A stretch of 49,347 nucleotides of DNA. Source: Bacillota bacterium. Lineage in GTDB: Bacteria; Bacillota; Clostridia; Acetivibrionales; DSM-1351. The stretch is from the NCBI GenBank assembly GCA_023460955.1, contig JAEWOH010000032.1:1-49347 (forward strand), given 5' to 3'. Shown piece by piece: positions 1-8,597 of the stretch. The notes beneath the pieces were generated by a model, which saw nothing but the letters and a program-made list of their open reading frames with translations, did not search any database and was not told the DNA's origin. The translations under genes were made by a program, and so were the position numbers. Each line of letters starts with the position of its first letter. Positions within the stretch are counted from its first letter, which is position 1.

Positions 1-116
1 TCCCGCTCAGCACATATCATTACTGACATGCACCGGGATTAGCTAACGGGCTTCTTGGTAATTACCCGTGCCAGTCTTACACTGGCAAGTGTGCTCCAGC
101 TTGGCTGGACGCACAC
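1..116. other. Hairpin-rich non-coding segment of unknown identity
   Basis: No frame on either strand stays open here. Three hairpins lie in a row: one with ACGGG/CCCGT ends (about 46-69), one pairing 69-75 with 81-87, and one pairing 89-100 with 104-116 (12 bp with a single bulged base at 110). Positions 1-5 and 34-38 could close a fourth. The density of stems suggests a structured RNA or leader, but I recognise no family, the strand is undetermined, and the window edge cuts it. It lies beyond the terminator of the neighbouring minus-strand operon, so it probably belongs to another unit. Confidence 0.4.
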
Positions 117-119
117 AAC

Positions 120-147
120 AAAAAAGAGGTAGCAACCTATAGCTACC
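120..147 (-). terminator. Terminator of the hrcA-dnaK-cheY operon
   Basis: On the minus strand a 6-bp stem (GGTAGC/GCTACC, 128-147) with an 8-nt loop is followed by a T-rich run. It lies 25 bp past the stop of the last gene of the operon. Confidence 0.75.
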
Positions 148-172
148 CCACTCTCTCTAGTTGTATTTATCT

Positions 173-547
173 TTATTTCATTTTTAGCACGTTGTCAATA
201 GCCTGCTGAACGCGGGTTTTATCAAAGGGCTTTACTATAAAATCCTTTGCCCCCATTTTTATAGCATCAATGACCATTGATTGCTGTCCCATTGCAGACA
301 CCATTATTATTTTGGTATTGGGCGATACAGCTAAAATTTCTTTAATAGCCATTATTCCATCCATTTCAGGCATTGTTATATCTAAAGTCATAATATCCGG
401 TAAAAACTTCTGAGCCTGAGAAATTGCTTCATGTCCGTTGGAACCTTCTCCAACTACAACATAATTTGTATTTTCTACAATCATTCTTTTTATGAGCGTT
501 CTCATAAATACAGCATCATCAACCACAACAAATTTAAGTTCTTCCAT
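173..547 (-). CDS. CheY-like single-domain response regulator
   Basis: A 124-residue stand-alone receiver domain. The acidic pair D10-D11, the phosphoacceptor D56 (in TLDITMPEMDG), S84 and K106 (in VKPF) are all present, so it should accept a phosphoryl group. It has no output domain and therefore acts through protein contact, as chemotaxis CheY does. The in-frame ATG at 568 is unlikely: GGGAG lies 9 nt before the ATG at 547, inside the longer version. Its start overlaps the 3' end of rsmE by 14 bp, so translation is probably coupled. A CheY at the end of a heat-shock/rRNA-methylation operon is unusual. Whether it serves chemotaxis, c-di-GMP signalling or sporulation cannot be read from the sequence. 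Confidence 0.88.
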   Translation of the reverse strand: MEELKFVVVDDAVFMRTLIKRMIVENTNYVVVGEGSNGHEAISQAQKFLPDIMTLDITMPEMDGIMAIKEILAVSPNTKIIMVSAMGQQSMVIDAIKMGAKDFIVKPFDKTRVQQAIDNVLKMK

Positions 548-1286
548 TAGACACATCTCCCAATTCATACATCATTAGTGATAGAGCAACTATTCCGGCA
601 GTTTCAGTACGAAGAATCCTTGGACCCAGAGTTATCTTTCTAATCCCCATATTTCCTGCCAGTTCTATTTCTTGTTCAGTAAATCCACCCTCAGGACCAA
701 TAAAAACAGCAGCACTCTTTATACCTGAACATGCTGAAGCTAAGCTTTTAAAACCGGTTGCATACTCTTTTTCATAAGGTATTACAGACAAATCCTTACC
801 TGAAACAAGTTTTACAGCCTCGGAGAATTTCACAGGGCTTCCAACTTTGGGAACTAAGCCCCTATTACACTGCTTTGCAGCTTCAAGAGCAATTTTTTGC
901 CACCTGGTAACCTTGGCTAAAGAATCTTTATCAGTATTTAGCTTGACAACACACCTATCAGTTAATACAGGGACAATTTCGGCAACACCAAGTTCAACAC
1001 ACTTTTGAATGATAAGCTCCATTTTATCTGCCTTTGGTAAGCCCTGATACAGTGTTACCTTCAACGTCGGCTCAGTTTTATTTTCTGCCTGTCCGGTAAT
1101 TTCTGAAGTAATGTGATCATTGCCGATCTCAGATATAACAGAAGTATAATCCATCCCATTACAGCAAATAGTTAATTGATCGCCTTTTACTGCTCTGAGA
1201 ACTTTTTTCAGATGCTGATAATCTTCACCTATTATTTTTATTCTATTATCCTCAATCTGATTTCTATCTACAAAGTATCTGGACAT
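534..1286 (-). CDS. rsmE: 16S rRNA (uracil1498-N3)-methyltransferase
   Basis: 250 residues, the usual length for RsmE, a SPOUT-fold enzyme that uses SAM to methylate U1498 of 16S rRNA. Visible family features are an N-terminal PUA-like part (MSRYFVDRNQI, DYQHLKKVLRA) and the C-terminal knot motifs FIGPEGGFTEQEIELA and LGPRILRTETAGIVAL that bind SAM. It sits directly after prmA, overlapping it by 19 bp, an order common in Firmicutes. The start has only a weak ribosome binding site (GGTG), consistent with coupling to prmA translation. Confidence 0.95.
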   Translation of the reverse strand: MSRYFVDRNQIEDNRIKIIGEDYQHLKKVLRAVKGDQLTICCNGMDYTSVISEIGNDHITSEITGQAENKTEPTLKVTLYQGLPKADKMELIIQKCVELGVAEIVPVLTDRCVVKLNTDKDSLAKVTRWQKIALEAAKQCNRGLVPKVGSPVKFSEAVKLVSGKDLSVIPYEKEYATGFKSLASACSGIKSAAVFIGPEGGFTEQEIELAGNMGIRKITLGPRILRTETAGIVALSLMMYELGDVSNGRT

Positions 1287-2218
1287 TTAAACACCATTGC
1301 CACCCATTCACCCATTTCAAGTGTATCAATGCAGGGCATTCCGTTTTTTGTACATGCATCAATAACATCTTGTTGTCTCTCCTTTATTATACCTGAAGTT
1401 ATAAATAAGGAGTCCTTTTTTAAATAATAAGGTATAAGTGAAGACAAGTCAATAATTACATTGGCAATGATATTAGCCACTATCAGGTCAAACTTCTGCT
1501 CTTCCGGCTTTAAATCCGATAATATTCCTTTATTAACTTTTATTTTTGAAGATTCACCGTTTATTTCTATGTTTTCCCTGGCTACTTTTACTGCTACTTC
1601 GTCTATATCAATAGCTTCAACTTTTTCAGCTCCTAGTTTTGATGCTATTATAGAGAGAATTCCGGTTCCGCTGCCTATATCAAGAACTTCATTGCCTCTT
1701 TTAATATATTTATCTAATAGGTTTGAGCACATTTGAGTTGTTTCATGAGTACCGGTTCCAAAAGCCATACCAGGATCCATTTCAACAATAATGTCATTTG
1801 CTTCAGGCAGATACTCTTCCCAGGTTGGCTTTATGACAATTCTGTCAGTAAGTTTGAAAGGCTTATAATACTTTTTCCATGCTGTTGACCAGTCTTCGTC
1901 ATCAACTTCGCCATAACCCTCAAGTCCTTTTCCAACATCGAGAAACTGAGAAATATTTTTAAGACCGTCATTTACTTGTTTCAGGAGGTCGTTAATACTC
2001 AAGCCGTTCTGAAAATATGCCTTTATTATTACATCTTCTCCCAAAGCTTCCAGGAAATCTTCATCAGCATAATCCAGAGTGTTTGGTTTTTCTATTTCTT
2101 TGCGAATATCAAACGGATCCTGAATTGCCACTCCGCCTGCCCCCATGGATGTCAGCATTTCGGAGACTGCATCACTGGCTTCATCGGTGGTGTTTATCCG
2201 TATTTCATACCATTTCAT
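1268..2218 (-). CDS. prmA: Ribosomal protein L11 methyltransferase
   Basis: 316 residues from the ATG at 2218, chosen because AGGAGG lies about 10 nt upstream; the longer frame from 2239 would include that site. The SAM motif LDIGSGTGILSI is near residues 180-190, preceded by the PrmA signature DPGMAFGTGTHETT (about 148-161), and the catalytic-region motif VANIIANVI follows. The enzyme trimethylates L11. It lies between dnaJ and rsmE, a conserved arrangement in clostridia, and its 3' end overlaps rsmE. Confidence 0.95.
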   Translation of the reverse strand: MKWYEIRINTTDEASDAVSEMLTSMGAGGVAIQDPFDIRKEIEKPNTLDYADEDFLEALGEDVIIKAYFQNGLSINDLLKQVNDGLKNISQFLDVGKGLEGYGEVDDEDWSTAWKKYYKPFKLTDRIVIKPTWEEYLPEANDIIVEMDPGMAFGTGTHETTQMCSNLLDKYIKRGNEVLDIGSGTGILSIIASKLGAEKVEAIDIDEVAVKVARENIEINGESSKIKVNKGILSDLKPEEQKFDLIVANIIANVIIDLSSLIPYYLKKDSLFITSGIIKERQQDVIDACTKNGMPCIDTLEMGEWVAMVFKCPDTL

Positions 2219-2269
2219 TATGTTATTTCCTCCTGACAACTGTCTTCTTATCTACTTATCTTCCATCTA

Positions 2270-2349
2270 CTAACTACTGAACTACTATCTACTAACTACT
2301 ATCTACTGAACTACTATCTGCTAACTACTATCTACTGAACTACTATCTG
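2270..2349. repeat. 29-bp tandem repeat between prmA and dnaJ
   Basis: Two identical adjacent 29-bp copies (2292-2320 and 2321-2349) follow a partial, diverged copy (2270-2291). The array directly abuts the dnaJ stop codon. On the transcribed minus strand it is rich in TAG triplets. It holds no hairpin of note and lies within the operon, so it is transcribed between dnaJ and prmA. Confidence 0.9.
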
Positions 2350-3492
2350 CTACTTAAATGCATCCTTCATTTTGTCGAAGAAGCCTTTTCTCTGCTCGTG
2401 GACCTCATCTCCTCCAAGCTCTGAAAACTCCCTTAGTAATGCCTTTTGCTTCTCATTGAGTTTCTTCGGTACTTCAATATTAACCTTAACATATTGATCT
2501 CCTCTGCCATTGCCCCTCAGATAAGGAATTCCCTTCCCTTTTAATCTGAATACAGAACCTGTTTGTGTACCCTCGGGAACAGTATACTTTACTTTTCCAT
2601 CCAGAGTGGGAACTTCCAATTCTGCACCAAGAGCCGCCTGTGTAAAAGTAATAGGTACCTCGCAGATAACATCGGTCCCCTGACGTTTGTACAGAGGGTG
2701 AGGCTTTACTCTGATATTTAGGAATAAATCACCGTTGGGGCCTCCCTTTGAGCCGGGATCCCCTTCCCCGCGAAGGGATATTGTTTGTCCGTCGTCAATT
2801 CCGGCAGGTACATTTATTTTAAGCTTTACATTGTTTCTGAGCTTACCTTTACCGTTACATGCCGGGCAAGGATCAGTTATAATTTTACCTTCACCTTTAC
2901 AAACGTCACAGGTCTTAGTATTTACAAACTGTCCAAACGGTGTATTCTGTTTTATCTGAACCTGACCGCTTCCGTTACAATGCTGACAGGTGCTTGCATG
3001 TGTGCCAGGCTTAGCTCCTGTACCTGTACATTTCGAGCACACTTCCATTCTACTGACATTTATTTCACGTTCAACTCCAAAAGCGGCTTCCTCAAAAGTA
3101 ATTTCCATTGCATACTTGATATCGGCGCCCTTCTGCGGTCCTCTTTTTGAACGGGATCTGCCTCCCCCGAAGCCTGACCCTCCGAAGAAGGTTTCAAATA
3201 TGTCCCCGATTCCGCCAAAATCAAAATCTCCGAAGCCGCCTGCACCTCCGCCGAAGCCGTTTGGATCTGTTCCGGCATGACCGAATTGATCATACCTGCT
3301 TCGTTTTTCAGGACTGCTTAAAACCTCATAGGCTTCATTGGCTTCCTTAAACTTCGCTTCGGCTTCCTTATTTCCGGGATTAACATCCGGGTGGTACTGC
3401 TTTGCAAGATTTCTATATGCTTTTTTTAGTTCGGCATCGCTAGCGTTCTTTTGAACTCCTAACACCTCATAATAATCTCTTTTTTCTGACAT
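2350..3492 (-). CDS. dnaJ: Chaperone DnaJ (Hsp40)
   Basis: 380 residues from the ATG at 3492, which has GGAG 9 nt upstream; an upstream ATG at 3513 lacks one. In order: J domain with HPD at 34-36, a Gly/Phe-rich linker, four CXXCXGXG zinc-binding repeats (CSKCTGTG, CQHCNGSG, CDVCKGEG, CPACNGKG), then the C-terminal substrate-binding and dimerisation part. It stimulates DnaK ATPase and delivers unfolded substrates. It follows dnaK after about 270 bp holding two hairpins, so its level may be set lower than that of DnaK. Confidence 0.98.
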   Translation of the reverse strand: MSEKRDYYEVLGVQKNASDAELKKAYRNLAKQYHPDVNPGNKEAEAKFKEANEAYEVLSSPEKRSRYDQFGHAGTDPNGFGGGAGGFGDFDFGGIGDIFETFFGGSGFGGGRSRSKRGPQKGADIKYAMEITFEEAAFGVEREINVSRMEVCSKCTGTGAKPGTHASTCQHCNGSGQVQIKQNTPFGQFVNTKTCDVCKGEGKIITDPCPACNGKGKLRNNVKLKINVPAGIDDGQTISLRGEGDPGSKGGPNGDLFLNIRVKPHPLYKRQGTDVICEVPITFTQAALGAELEVPTLDGKVKYTVPEGTQTGSVFRLKGKGIPYLRGNGRGDQYVKVNIEVPKKLNEKQKALLREFSELGGDEVHEQRKGFFDKMKDAFK

Positions 3493-3595
3493 CCGATTCA
3501 ACTCCTGTCTCAAGCTGTTACTTCAGCTGTTGAAAACATATTAACTATCAAGAATAAACGAGCTTGATTACTCTTTCTTGCCTATCTCAAAATAA

Positions 3596-3621
3596 GCCAG
3601 AGCTGAATACTCAGCTTTGGC
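3596..3621 (-). terminator. Second hairpin between dnaK and dnaJ
   Basis: An 11-bp stem (3596-3606 with 3611-3621) and a 4-nt loop, followed on the minus strand by TTATTTT. With the hairpin at 3690 it may reduce read-through from dnaK into dnaJ, or mark a processing site. Confidence 0.5.
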
Positions 3622-3689
3622 ATTAAAAACTTATCCGGTTCTACTAAATTGTACTTAATTTAACCAATAAGTAGCTTATTTAATTGAAA

Positions 3690-3716
3690 GGGGCTTTAAA
3701 TACACTTTAAAGCCCC
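3690..3716 (-). terminator. Hairpin after dnaK, probable partial terminator
   Basis: A perfect 11-bp stem (3690-3700 with 3706-3716), loop TACAC, 45 bp past the dnaK stop. The minus-strand T-run after it is short (TTTC), which fits an attenuating hairpin inside an operon. Confidence 0.6.
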
Positions 3717-3760
3717 AGGTAATGATTGGCTTAATTAATCATCACTTTATTATTATACAT

Positions 3761-5614
3761 TTATTTGTCATCGTCAACTACTTTATAGTCTGCATCAACA
3801 ACATTGTCATCGTTACCAGCGCCTGGAGCACCTTGCTGACCTCCAAAACCTGCAGCATTTGGATCAGCTCCCGGAGCTCCCCCTGCCTGCTGATATACTT
3901 TGGAAGATACGTCATAGAAAGCCTGTTGCAATTCTTCTGTTGCTTTCTTTATAGCTTCTGTATCAGTACCCTTTAAGGCATCTTTAACCTTATTTACTCC
4001 TGCTTCGATCTTTGACTTATCATCTGCAGAAACTTTATCACCGAGATCCTTAAGAGATTTTTCAGACTGGTAAACCAGTGAATCAGCATTGTTTCTTACA
4101 TCAATTTCTTCTTTTCTCTTTTTATCGTCGGCTGCAAACTTCTCAGCTTCCTTTACAGCCTTGTCAATATCAGCATCGGAGAGGTTTGTTGAAGCTGTAA
4201 TAGTTATTTTCTGTTCATTTCCTGTGCCCAGATCCTTAGCTGAAACGTGAACAATACCGTTGGCATCTATATCAAAGGTTACTTCAATCTGTGGAACTCC
4301 CCTTGGAGCTGATGGTATTCCGGTTAATTGGAATCTTCCAAGAGTTTTATTATATTGTGCCATTTCTCTTTCACCCTGAAGGACGTGTATTTCAACGCTA
4401 GTCTGTCCATCAGCAGCAGTAGAGAATATCTGGCTCTTCTTTGTAGGAATTGTTGTATTTCTTTCAATTAACTTTGTAAATACACCACCAAGAGTTTCAA
4501 GTCCCAGTGACAATGGAGTAACATCAAGGAGTAGAAGACCTGTAACATCTCCAGTTAATACACCTGCCTGAATTGCCGCACCAACAGCAACACATTCATC
4601 AGGATTTATACCCTTGAAAGGTTCTTTACCAAGGTACTTTTTAACTGCTTCCTGAACAGCAGGAATTCTTGTAGAACCACCAACTAATAGTATTTTATCT
4701 ATTTTATCAGGAGTAAGTCCTGCATCCTGCATTGCCTGTCTGGTTGGACCCATGGTCTTTTCAACCAAGTCAGCTGTTAATTCATCGAATTTAGCTCTGG
4801 TAAGAGTAACATCAAGGTGCTTAGGTCCGGATGCATCAGCAGTTATAAATGGCAGGTTAATATTTGAAGTAGTTACACCTGAAAGCTCTATTTTAGCTTT
4901 TTCAGCTGCTTCCTTTAATCTCTGCATTGCCATTTTGTCGCCTCTTAAATCTATTCCGTTCTCTCTCTTGAATTCATCTGCAAGGAAATCTATAACTCTC
5001 TGGTCAAAGTCATCTCCGCCAAGTTTGTTATTACCATTAGTAGCTAAAACCTCAAATACTCCGTCACCAATTTCAAGAATTGATACGTCGAAAGTTCCTC
5101 CACCAAGGTCATAAACCATTATTTTCTGATCATGCTCTTTGTCCAAACCGTAAGCCAATGCTGCCGCAGTTGGTTCGTTTATTATTCTAAGTACTTCAAG
5201 ACCAGCAATTTTACCTGCATCCTTTGTCGCTTGTCTCTGTGCATCACTGAAATAAGCAGGTACGGTAATTACAGCTTGTGATATTGTTTCTCCCAGATAA
5301 GCTTCAGCATCGGACTTAAGCTTTTGAAGAATCATGGCTGATATCTCCTGAGGGGAATATTTTTTATCATCTATAGGAACCTTTCTGTCAGTTCCCATGT
5401 CTCTTTTTATTGAAATAATAGTTCGTTCAGGATTAGTGATAGACTGTCTTTTTGCGACCTGACCTACCATACGTTCCCCTGTCTTTGAAAATGCAAGAAC
5501 TGAAGGGGTTGTTCTATTACCTTCCGGATTAGCTATAACTACAGGCTCTCCGCCTTCCATAACCGCTACACATGAATTTGTGGTACCTAAATCTATACCA
5601 ATTACTTTTGCCAT
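3761..5614 (-). CDS. dnaK: Chaperone DnaK (Hsp70)
   Basis: 617 residues, standard length. The nucleotide-binding domain opens with GIDLGTTNSCVAV, then VITVPAYFSDAQRQATKDA, VYDLGGGTFDVSIL and LLVGGSTRIPAV. The substrate-binding domain carries DVTPLSLGLETLGG, and a helical lid follows, ending in a Gly/Ala-rich stretch and the acidic tail NVVDADYKVVDDDK. AAGGAGG lies 9 nt before the start. It works with GrpE (98 bp upstream) and DnaJ (downstream) under HrcA control. Confidence 0.99.
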   Translation of the reverse strand: MAKVIGIDLGTTNSCVAVMEGGEPVVIANPEGNRTTPSVLAFSKTGERMVGQVAKRQSITNPERTIISIKRDMGTDRKVPIDDKKYSPQEISAMILQKLKSDAEAYLGETISQAVITVPAYFSDAQRQATKDAGKIAGLEVLRIINEPTAAALAYGLDKEHDQKIMVYDLGGGTFDVSILEIGDGVFEVLATNGNNKLGGDDFDQRVIDFLADEFKRENGIDLRGDKMAMQRLKEAAEKAKIELSGVTTSNINLPFITADASGPKHLDVTLTRAKFDELTADLVEKTMGPTRQAMQDAGLTPDKIDKILLVGGSTRIPAVQEAVKKYLGKEPFKGINPDECVAVGAAIQAGVLTGDVTGLLLLDVTPLSLGLETLGGVFTKLIERNTTIPTKKSQIFSTAADGQTSVEIHVLQGEREMAQYNKTLGRFQLTGIPSAPRGVPQIEVTFDIDANGIVHVSAKDLGTGNEQKITITASTNLSDADIDKAVKEAEKFAADDKKRKEEIDVRNNADSLVYQSEKSLKDLGDKVSADDKSKIEAGVNKVKDALKGTDTEAIKKATEELQQAFYDVSSKVYQQAGGAPGADPNAAGFGGQQGAPGAGNDDNVVDADYKVVDDDK

Positions 5615-5712
5615 AATATAAAGCCTCCTTAAAAATTTTAATCTGAATTAATTAAAGTTTTATATTTATATAAACAAACCGTTATATAATATGTTTAAAA
5701 ATTATTTTATAT

Positions 5713-6303
5713 TTAATTTGCAACCTTAACCATGCTGTGTCTTACTACTTTACCCTTCATAGTATATCCCTTTTGGAATTCCTCGATAACCACGCTATCC
5801 CCGTAGGCTTCATCGGAAACATGCATTACAGCATTATGAAGTTCGGGATCAAAAGAATTGTTCACCGCATCTATTGGCTGAACACCTATTTTATCCATAC
5901 AGTCCTTAAGCTGTCTCATAACAAGCTCTACGCCGTCTTTAAGAGGATTACCTTCCATATCTTCAGCCGCTTTCAAGGCTCTTTCCAAATTGTCCACCAC
6001 TGGAAGGAATGCGTTAACAATATCAATTGACGCATCAAGGCCTAAAGCTTCCTTTTCCTTTATAGTACGTTTTTTATAATTATCAAACTCGGCTGCTGTA
6101 CGCTGAATTACATTCATGTATTCTTCGCATTGACGAGTCTTTTCATCCAGCTTCGTCTTTAATTCTTCTATTTCACTTTTGTCATGGTTTTCGTTTTCAG
6201 TATTGTCACCTTGACCAACAGTCTCTGCATTAATGCTATCTTTGCTTTCCTCTGCAATATTTACCTCTTCATTGGTATCTTTATAGTTCTTGTCTTTTTT
6301 CAT
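5713..6303 (-). CDS. grpE: Nucleotide exchange factor GrpE
   Basis: 196 residues. A charged, low-complexity N-terminal third leads into a long coiled coil (about 45-105, including AAEFDNYKKRT) and the C-terminal beta domain with the signature FDPELHNAVM and GYTMKGKVVRHSMVKVA. It releases ADP from DnaK. AGGAGG is 13 nt from the ATG, longer than usual, which may lower its translation relative to DnaK. Confidence 0.97.
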   Translation of the reverse strand: MKKDKNYKDTNEEVNIAEESKDSINAETVGQGDNTENENHDKSEIEELKTKLDEKTRQCEEYMNVIQRTAAEFDNYKKRTIKEKEALGLDASIDIVNAFLPVVDNLERALKAAEDMEGNPLKDGVELVMRQLKDCMDKIGVQPIDAVNNSFDPELHNAVMHVSDEAYGDSVVIEEFQKGYTMKGKVVRHSMVKVAN

Positions 6304-6332
6304 TACCCGAAAATTACCTCCTTATTATATGT

Positions 6333-7373
6333 CTATCCATCACCCAGAAGTTTTAATATCTCCTGATTAATTTTATTTCTTATATAATTCAACGATGAAA
6401 CCACCTTTGAATACTCCATTCTTGTCGGTCCAATAATACCAATTGCGCCTATAACATAGTCATCCACACTATAAGATGCTGTAACAAGGCTGCAATCCTT
6501 TATTCCATGAATAAGATTTTCATTTCCAATCTGAATTACAATTTCATTTTTATTGCTGTTTGTATTTAATATCTCAGACATCAACTTTTTTTCATCCAGC
6601 AGACTGAGGAATTCCTTTGCCTTCTGGACCTCTTTAAATTCCGGAAAATTTAATATATTTGTTGTACCTTCAAGATATACCTCAGGTTGATCTATGAGCT
6701 TTATAAGTTCCTCTATACCGTCAAGTATCGGCCTCATCAGATCATACGGCAAAGAAGTTAACTGTTCCGCCTCACCGTTAAGGAAATTACGCTTAAGCAT
6801 TTCCAGGGTATAACCTTTTAATTTATCATTCAACATATTAGAAACCTGGATTATAAAATCAGGTGTCACTTTATCTGGAATTCTTATGAGATTGTTACGT
6901 ACTATATTAGAGTCTGTGACAACAATCACCAGCGCTTTTCCAGTCTCGATAGGAACCACTTGAACAGCTTTTAACACACTTCTTTTTATTTGAGGTGTAA
7001 CTGCCATGGAAGTATACTTGGTAAATTGTGACATTACAACTGAGGCATTTCTTATAATCTGGCTTAATTCATTGATTCTGATATCCATGGCATTTTTAAT
7101 TTTTTCAATTTCACTATCAGACAGATCATTTATTTTCATAAGCTGATCCACATATAGTCTATAGCCTTTATCAGAAGGTACTCTTCGGGCCGATGTATGC
7201 GGCTGCTCCAAAAAGCCCATCTCTTCAAGGTCTGCCATCTCATTTCTTATGGTTGCAGAACTGAGGCCCAATTCATGCTTTTTGGCAATAGTTCGGGAAC
7301 CGACCGGCTCTGCAGTATTTATATAATCATCAATTATTGCCTGCAGAATTTTTAACTTTCTATCGTCGAGCAT
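6333..7373 (-). CDS. hrcA: Heat-inducible transcription repressor HrcA
   Basis: 346 residues from the ATG at 7373 (AGGAGG 8 nt upstream; the ATG at 7400 has none). The N-terminal winged helix (MLDDRKLKILQAIIDDYINTAEPVGSRTIAKK, LSSATIRNEMADLEEMGFLEQPHTSAGR-like segment) is followed by the GAF-like regulatory part. One deviation is visible: HTSARRVPSDKGYR, where most family members have HTSAGRIPS. HrcA binds CIRCE, and a perfect CIRCE lies 80 bp upstream, so the operon is autoregulated. Confidence 0.97.
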   Translation of the reverse strand: MLDDRKLKILQAIIDDYINTAEPVGSRTIAKKHELGLSSATIRNEMADLEEMGFLEQPHTSARRVPSDKGYRLYVDQLMKINDLSDSEIEKIKNAMDIRINELSQIIRNASVVMSQFTKYTSMAVTPQIKRSVLKAVQVVPIETGKALVIVVTDSNIVRNNLIRIPDKVTPDFIIQVSNMLNDKLKGYTLEMLKRNFLNGEAEQLTSLPYDLMRPILDGIEELIKLIDQPEVYLEGTTNILNFPEFKEVQKAKEFLSLLDEKKLMSEILNTNSNKNEIVIQIGNENLIHGIKDCSLVTASYSVDDYVIGAIGIIGPTRMEYSKVVSSLNYIRNKINQEILKLLGDG

Positions 7374-7454
7374 TATGGTAACCTCCTTTTCCCTGAACAT
7401 TGAAATAAAATATTAGCCATTAAATGAAACAAACATCCTAATTCTTTTACTTTG

Positions 7455-7481
7455 TTAGCACTCTTAAACGTTGAGTGCTAA
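7455..7481. promoter_or_regulatory. CIRCE operator (HrcA binding site)
   Basis: TTAGCACTC, nine bases, GAGTGCTAA: an exact match to the CIRCE consensus. It lies just downstream of the predicted -10, where bound HrcA would block transcription of hrcA-grpE-dnaK-dnaJ. Confidence 0.98.
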
Positions 7482-7490
7482 CATATACTA

Positions 7491-7519
7491 AAAATAACAC
7501 TAGCATTTTTGTTTGTCAA
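7491..7519 (-). promoter_or_regulatory. SigA-type promoter of the hrcA operon
   Basis: TTGACA (7514-7519) and TATTTT (7491-7496) with a 17-bp spacer on the minus strand, directly ahead of CIRCE. Confidence 0.85.
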
Positions 7520-7566
7520 GTAGTTTTATAATAAAAATTTACCTGCTTAAAATACCATATTTATCA

Positions 7567-7605
7567 AAAAACCCTGCTCCACTTCGTAGGTGGAGCAGGG
7601 TTTTA
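7567..7605. terminator. Strong bidirectional terminator
   Basis: A 12-bp GC-rich stem with a 7-nt loop, flanked by A-run and T-run on both sides. It ends the minus-strand membrane-protein gene at 7661 and insulates the hrcA promoter. Confidence 0.9.
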
Positions 7606-7660
7606 AACCACTGAAATGATCTATATTTACTGAGCCTAAACTCATTGTTAATACTATTTC

Positions 7661-8563
7661 TTACTGTTCCCCGCCGTCCTGATATCCATTAAACTGTTGA
7701 GGCTGCTGTGGCTGTTGTGGAATTGCATATCTGCCGGTTTTTTCACGATATAAGTCAAAGTAATAAACTATAAGAATGAATTCAGCTAAACCGGTTACGA
7801 CAGGTGTTACAATACTTCCAACAACAGGAATTAAGCCTATGATACTTCCTAATATAGCCCCGGCAATGTTGCCGCAGAGATTAACAAGGATAGTTATGCC
7901 AAGGATAGGCCAGAAATTTCCTTTAACTGTTCTGAAAGAATTCTTCAAACCTGTAGTAATATTGCTGTCCTCAACGCATACTGAAGGGAACCATAATGCC
8001 ATGTAAGTTGACAGCGTTATTAATCCAACAATGAAACCGAGAACAAATAATACCATAAGTATGATTCCGAATGGCACAGAAACAGCTCCGATAATCACAC
8101 CGGCAATTACCATCAGTATAATTAATGCTACGCCCAGGCCTATACCGATAGCTATCCAAAGCAGACCATATAATACATATCTGCCTATGTATTTCGACAT
8201 ACATCTTGTAAAATCACTTAACTTTGCATTTCCTGTTTCATAATGAAGATTAATAATTCCATAGGTAGCAGGTCTTACAAGCAGCATAAATACAAAAGAT
8301 AATATGCCGGATAAAGCTGAGCTTGCAAAAAATGCGCCTGTATTTATTCCCTGGAACAAATCAAAATAATTTAATGTTCCTCCTCCGTACTGCATGTCTT
8401 CAATCATTCTTTGAAAATTCTGGATTAATGTGCCGCTGTTTGTCAGCAGTCCAAGACTACCAACTCCAGTAATCAATGCCGGTATTGCTAACGAAATCAA
8501 TAAAGGCAATGTCAACAGGAAATTCTTAAAAGTGAATTTAAAAGCATTTTCAAGATGTCTCAT
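7661..8563 (-). CDS. Multi-pass membrane protein of unknown function
   Basis: 300 residues with about six hydrophobic segments: one near 12-40, one near 75-95, a long pair from about 130 to 190, and two between about 215 and 265. The loops are Gly/Ile/Ala-rich. The C-terminus is soluble and Gln/Pro-rich (repeated QQP, then GYQDGGEQ). GGAGG lies 7 nt before the ATG. The layout resembles glycerophosphodiesterase-type membrane domains and DUF975/DUF4013-like proteins, but no catalytic motif is visible and I assign no function. It probably forms its own unit, ending at the terminator at 7567. Confidence 0.75.
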   Translation of the reverse strand: MRHLENAFKFTFKNFLLTLPLLISLAIPALITGVGSLGLLTNSGTLIQNFQRMIEDMQYGGGTLNYFDLFQGINTGAFFASSALSGILSFVFMLLVRPATYGIINLHYETGNAKLSDFTRCMSKYIGRYVLYGLLWIAIGIGLGVALIILMVIAGVIIGAVSVPFGIILMVLFVLGFIVGLITLSTYMALWFPSVCVEDSNITTGLKNSFRTVKGNFWPILGITILVNLCGNIAGAILGSIIGLIPVVGSIVTPVVTGLAEFILIVYYFDLYREKTGRYAIPQQPQQPQQFNGYQDGGEQ

Positions 8564-8597
8564 AAACCAACCTCCATTTTAATTTTTGTGATAACTT

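Noticed and set aside
2262..2349. TAG-rich repeat after dnaJ as a second TRAP site
   Set aside because: The TAG triplets do not keep a 2-3 nt spacing and the array arises from a 29-bp duplication, so it does not resemble the strict 5-nt period seen at 16435-16472.
2735..3350. Overlapping open frames antisense to dnaJ
   Set aside because: They mirror dnaJ codon bias, lack ribosome binding sites and have low-complexity products.
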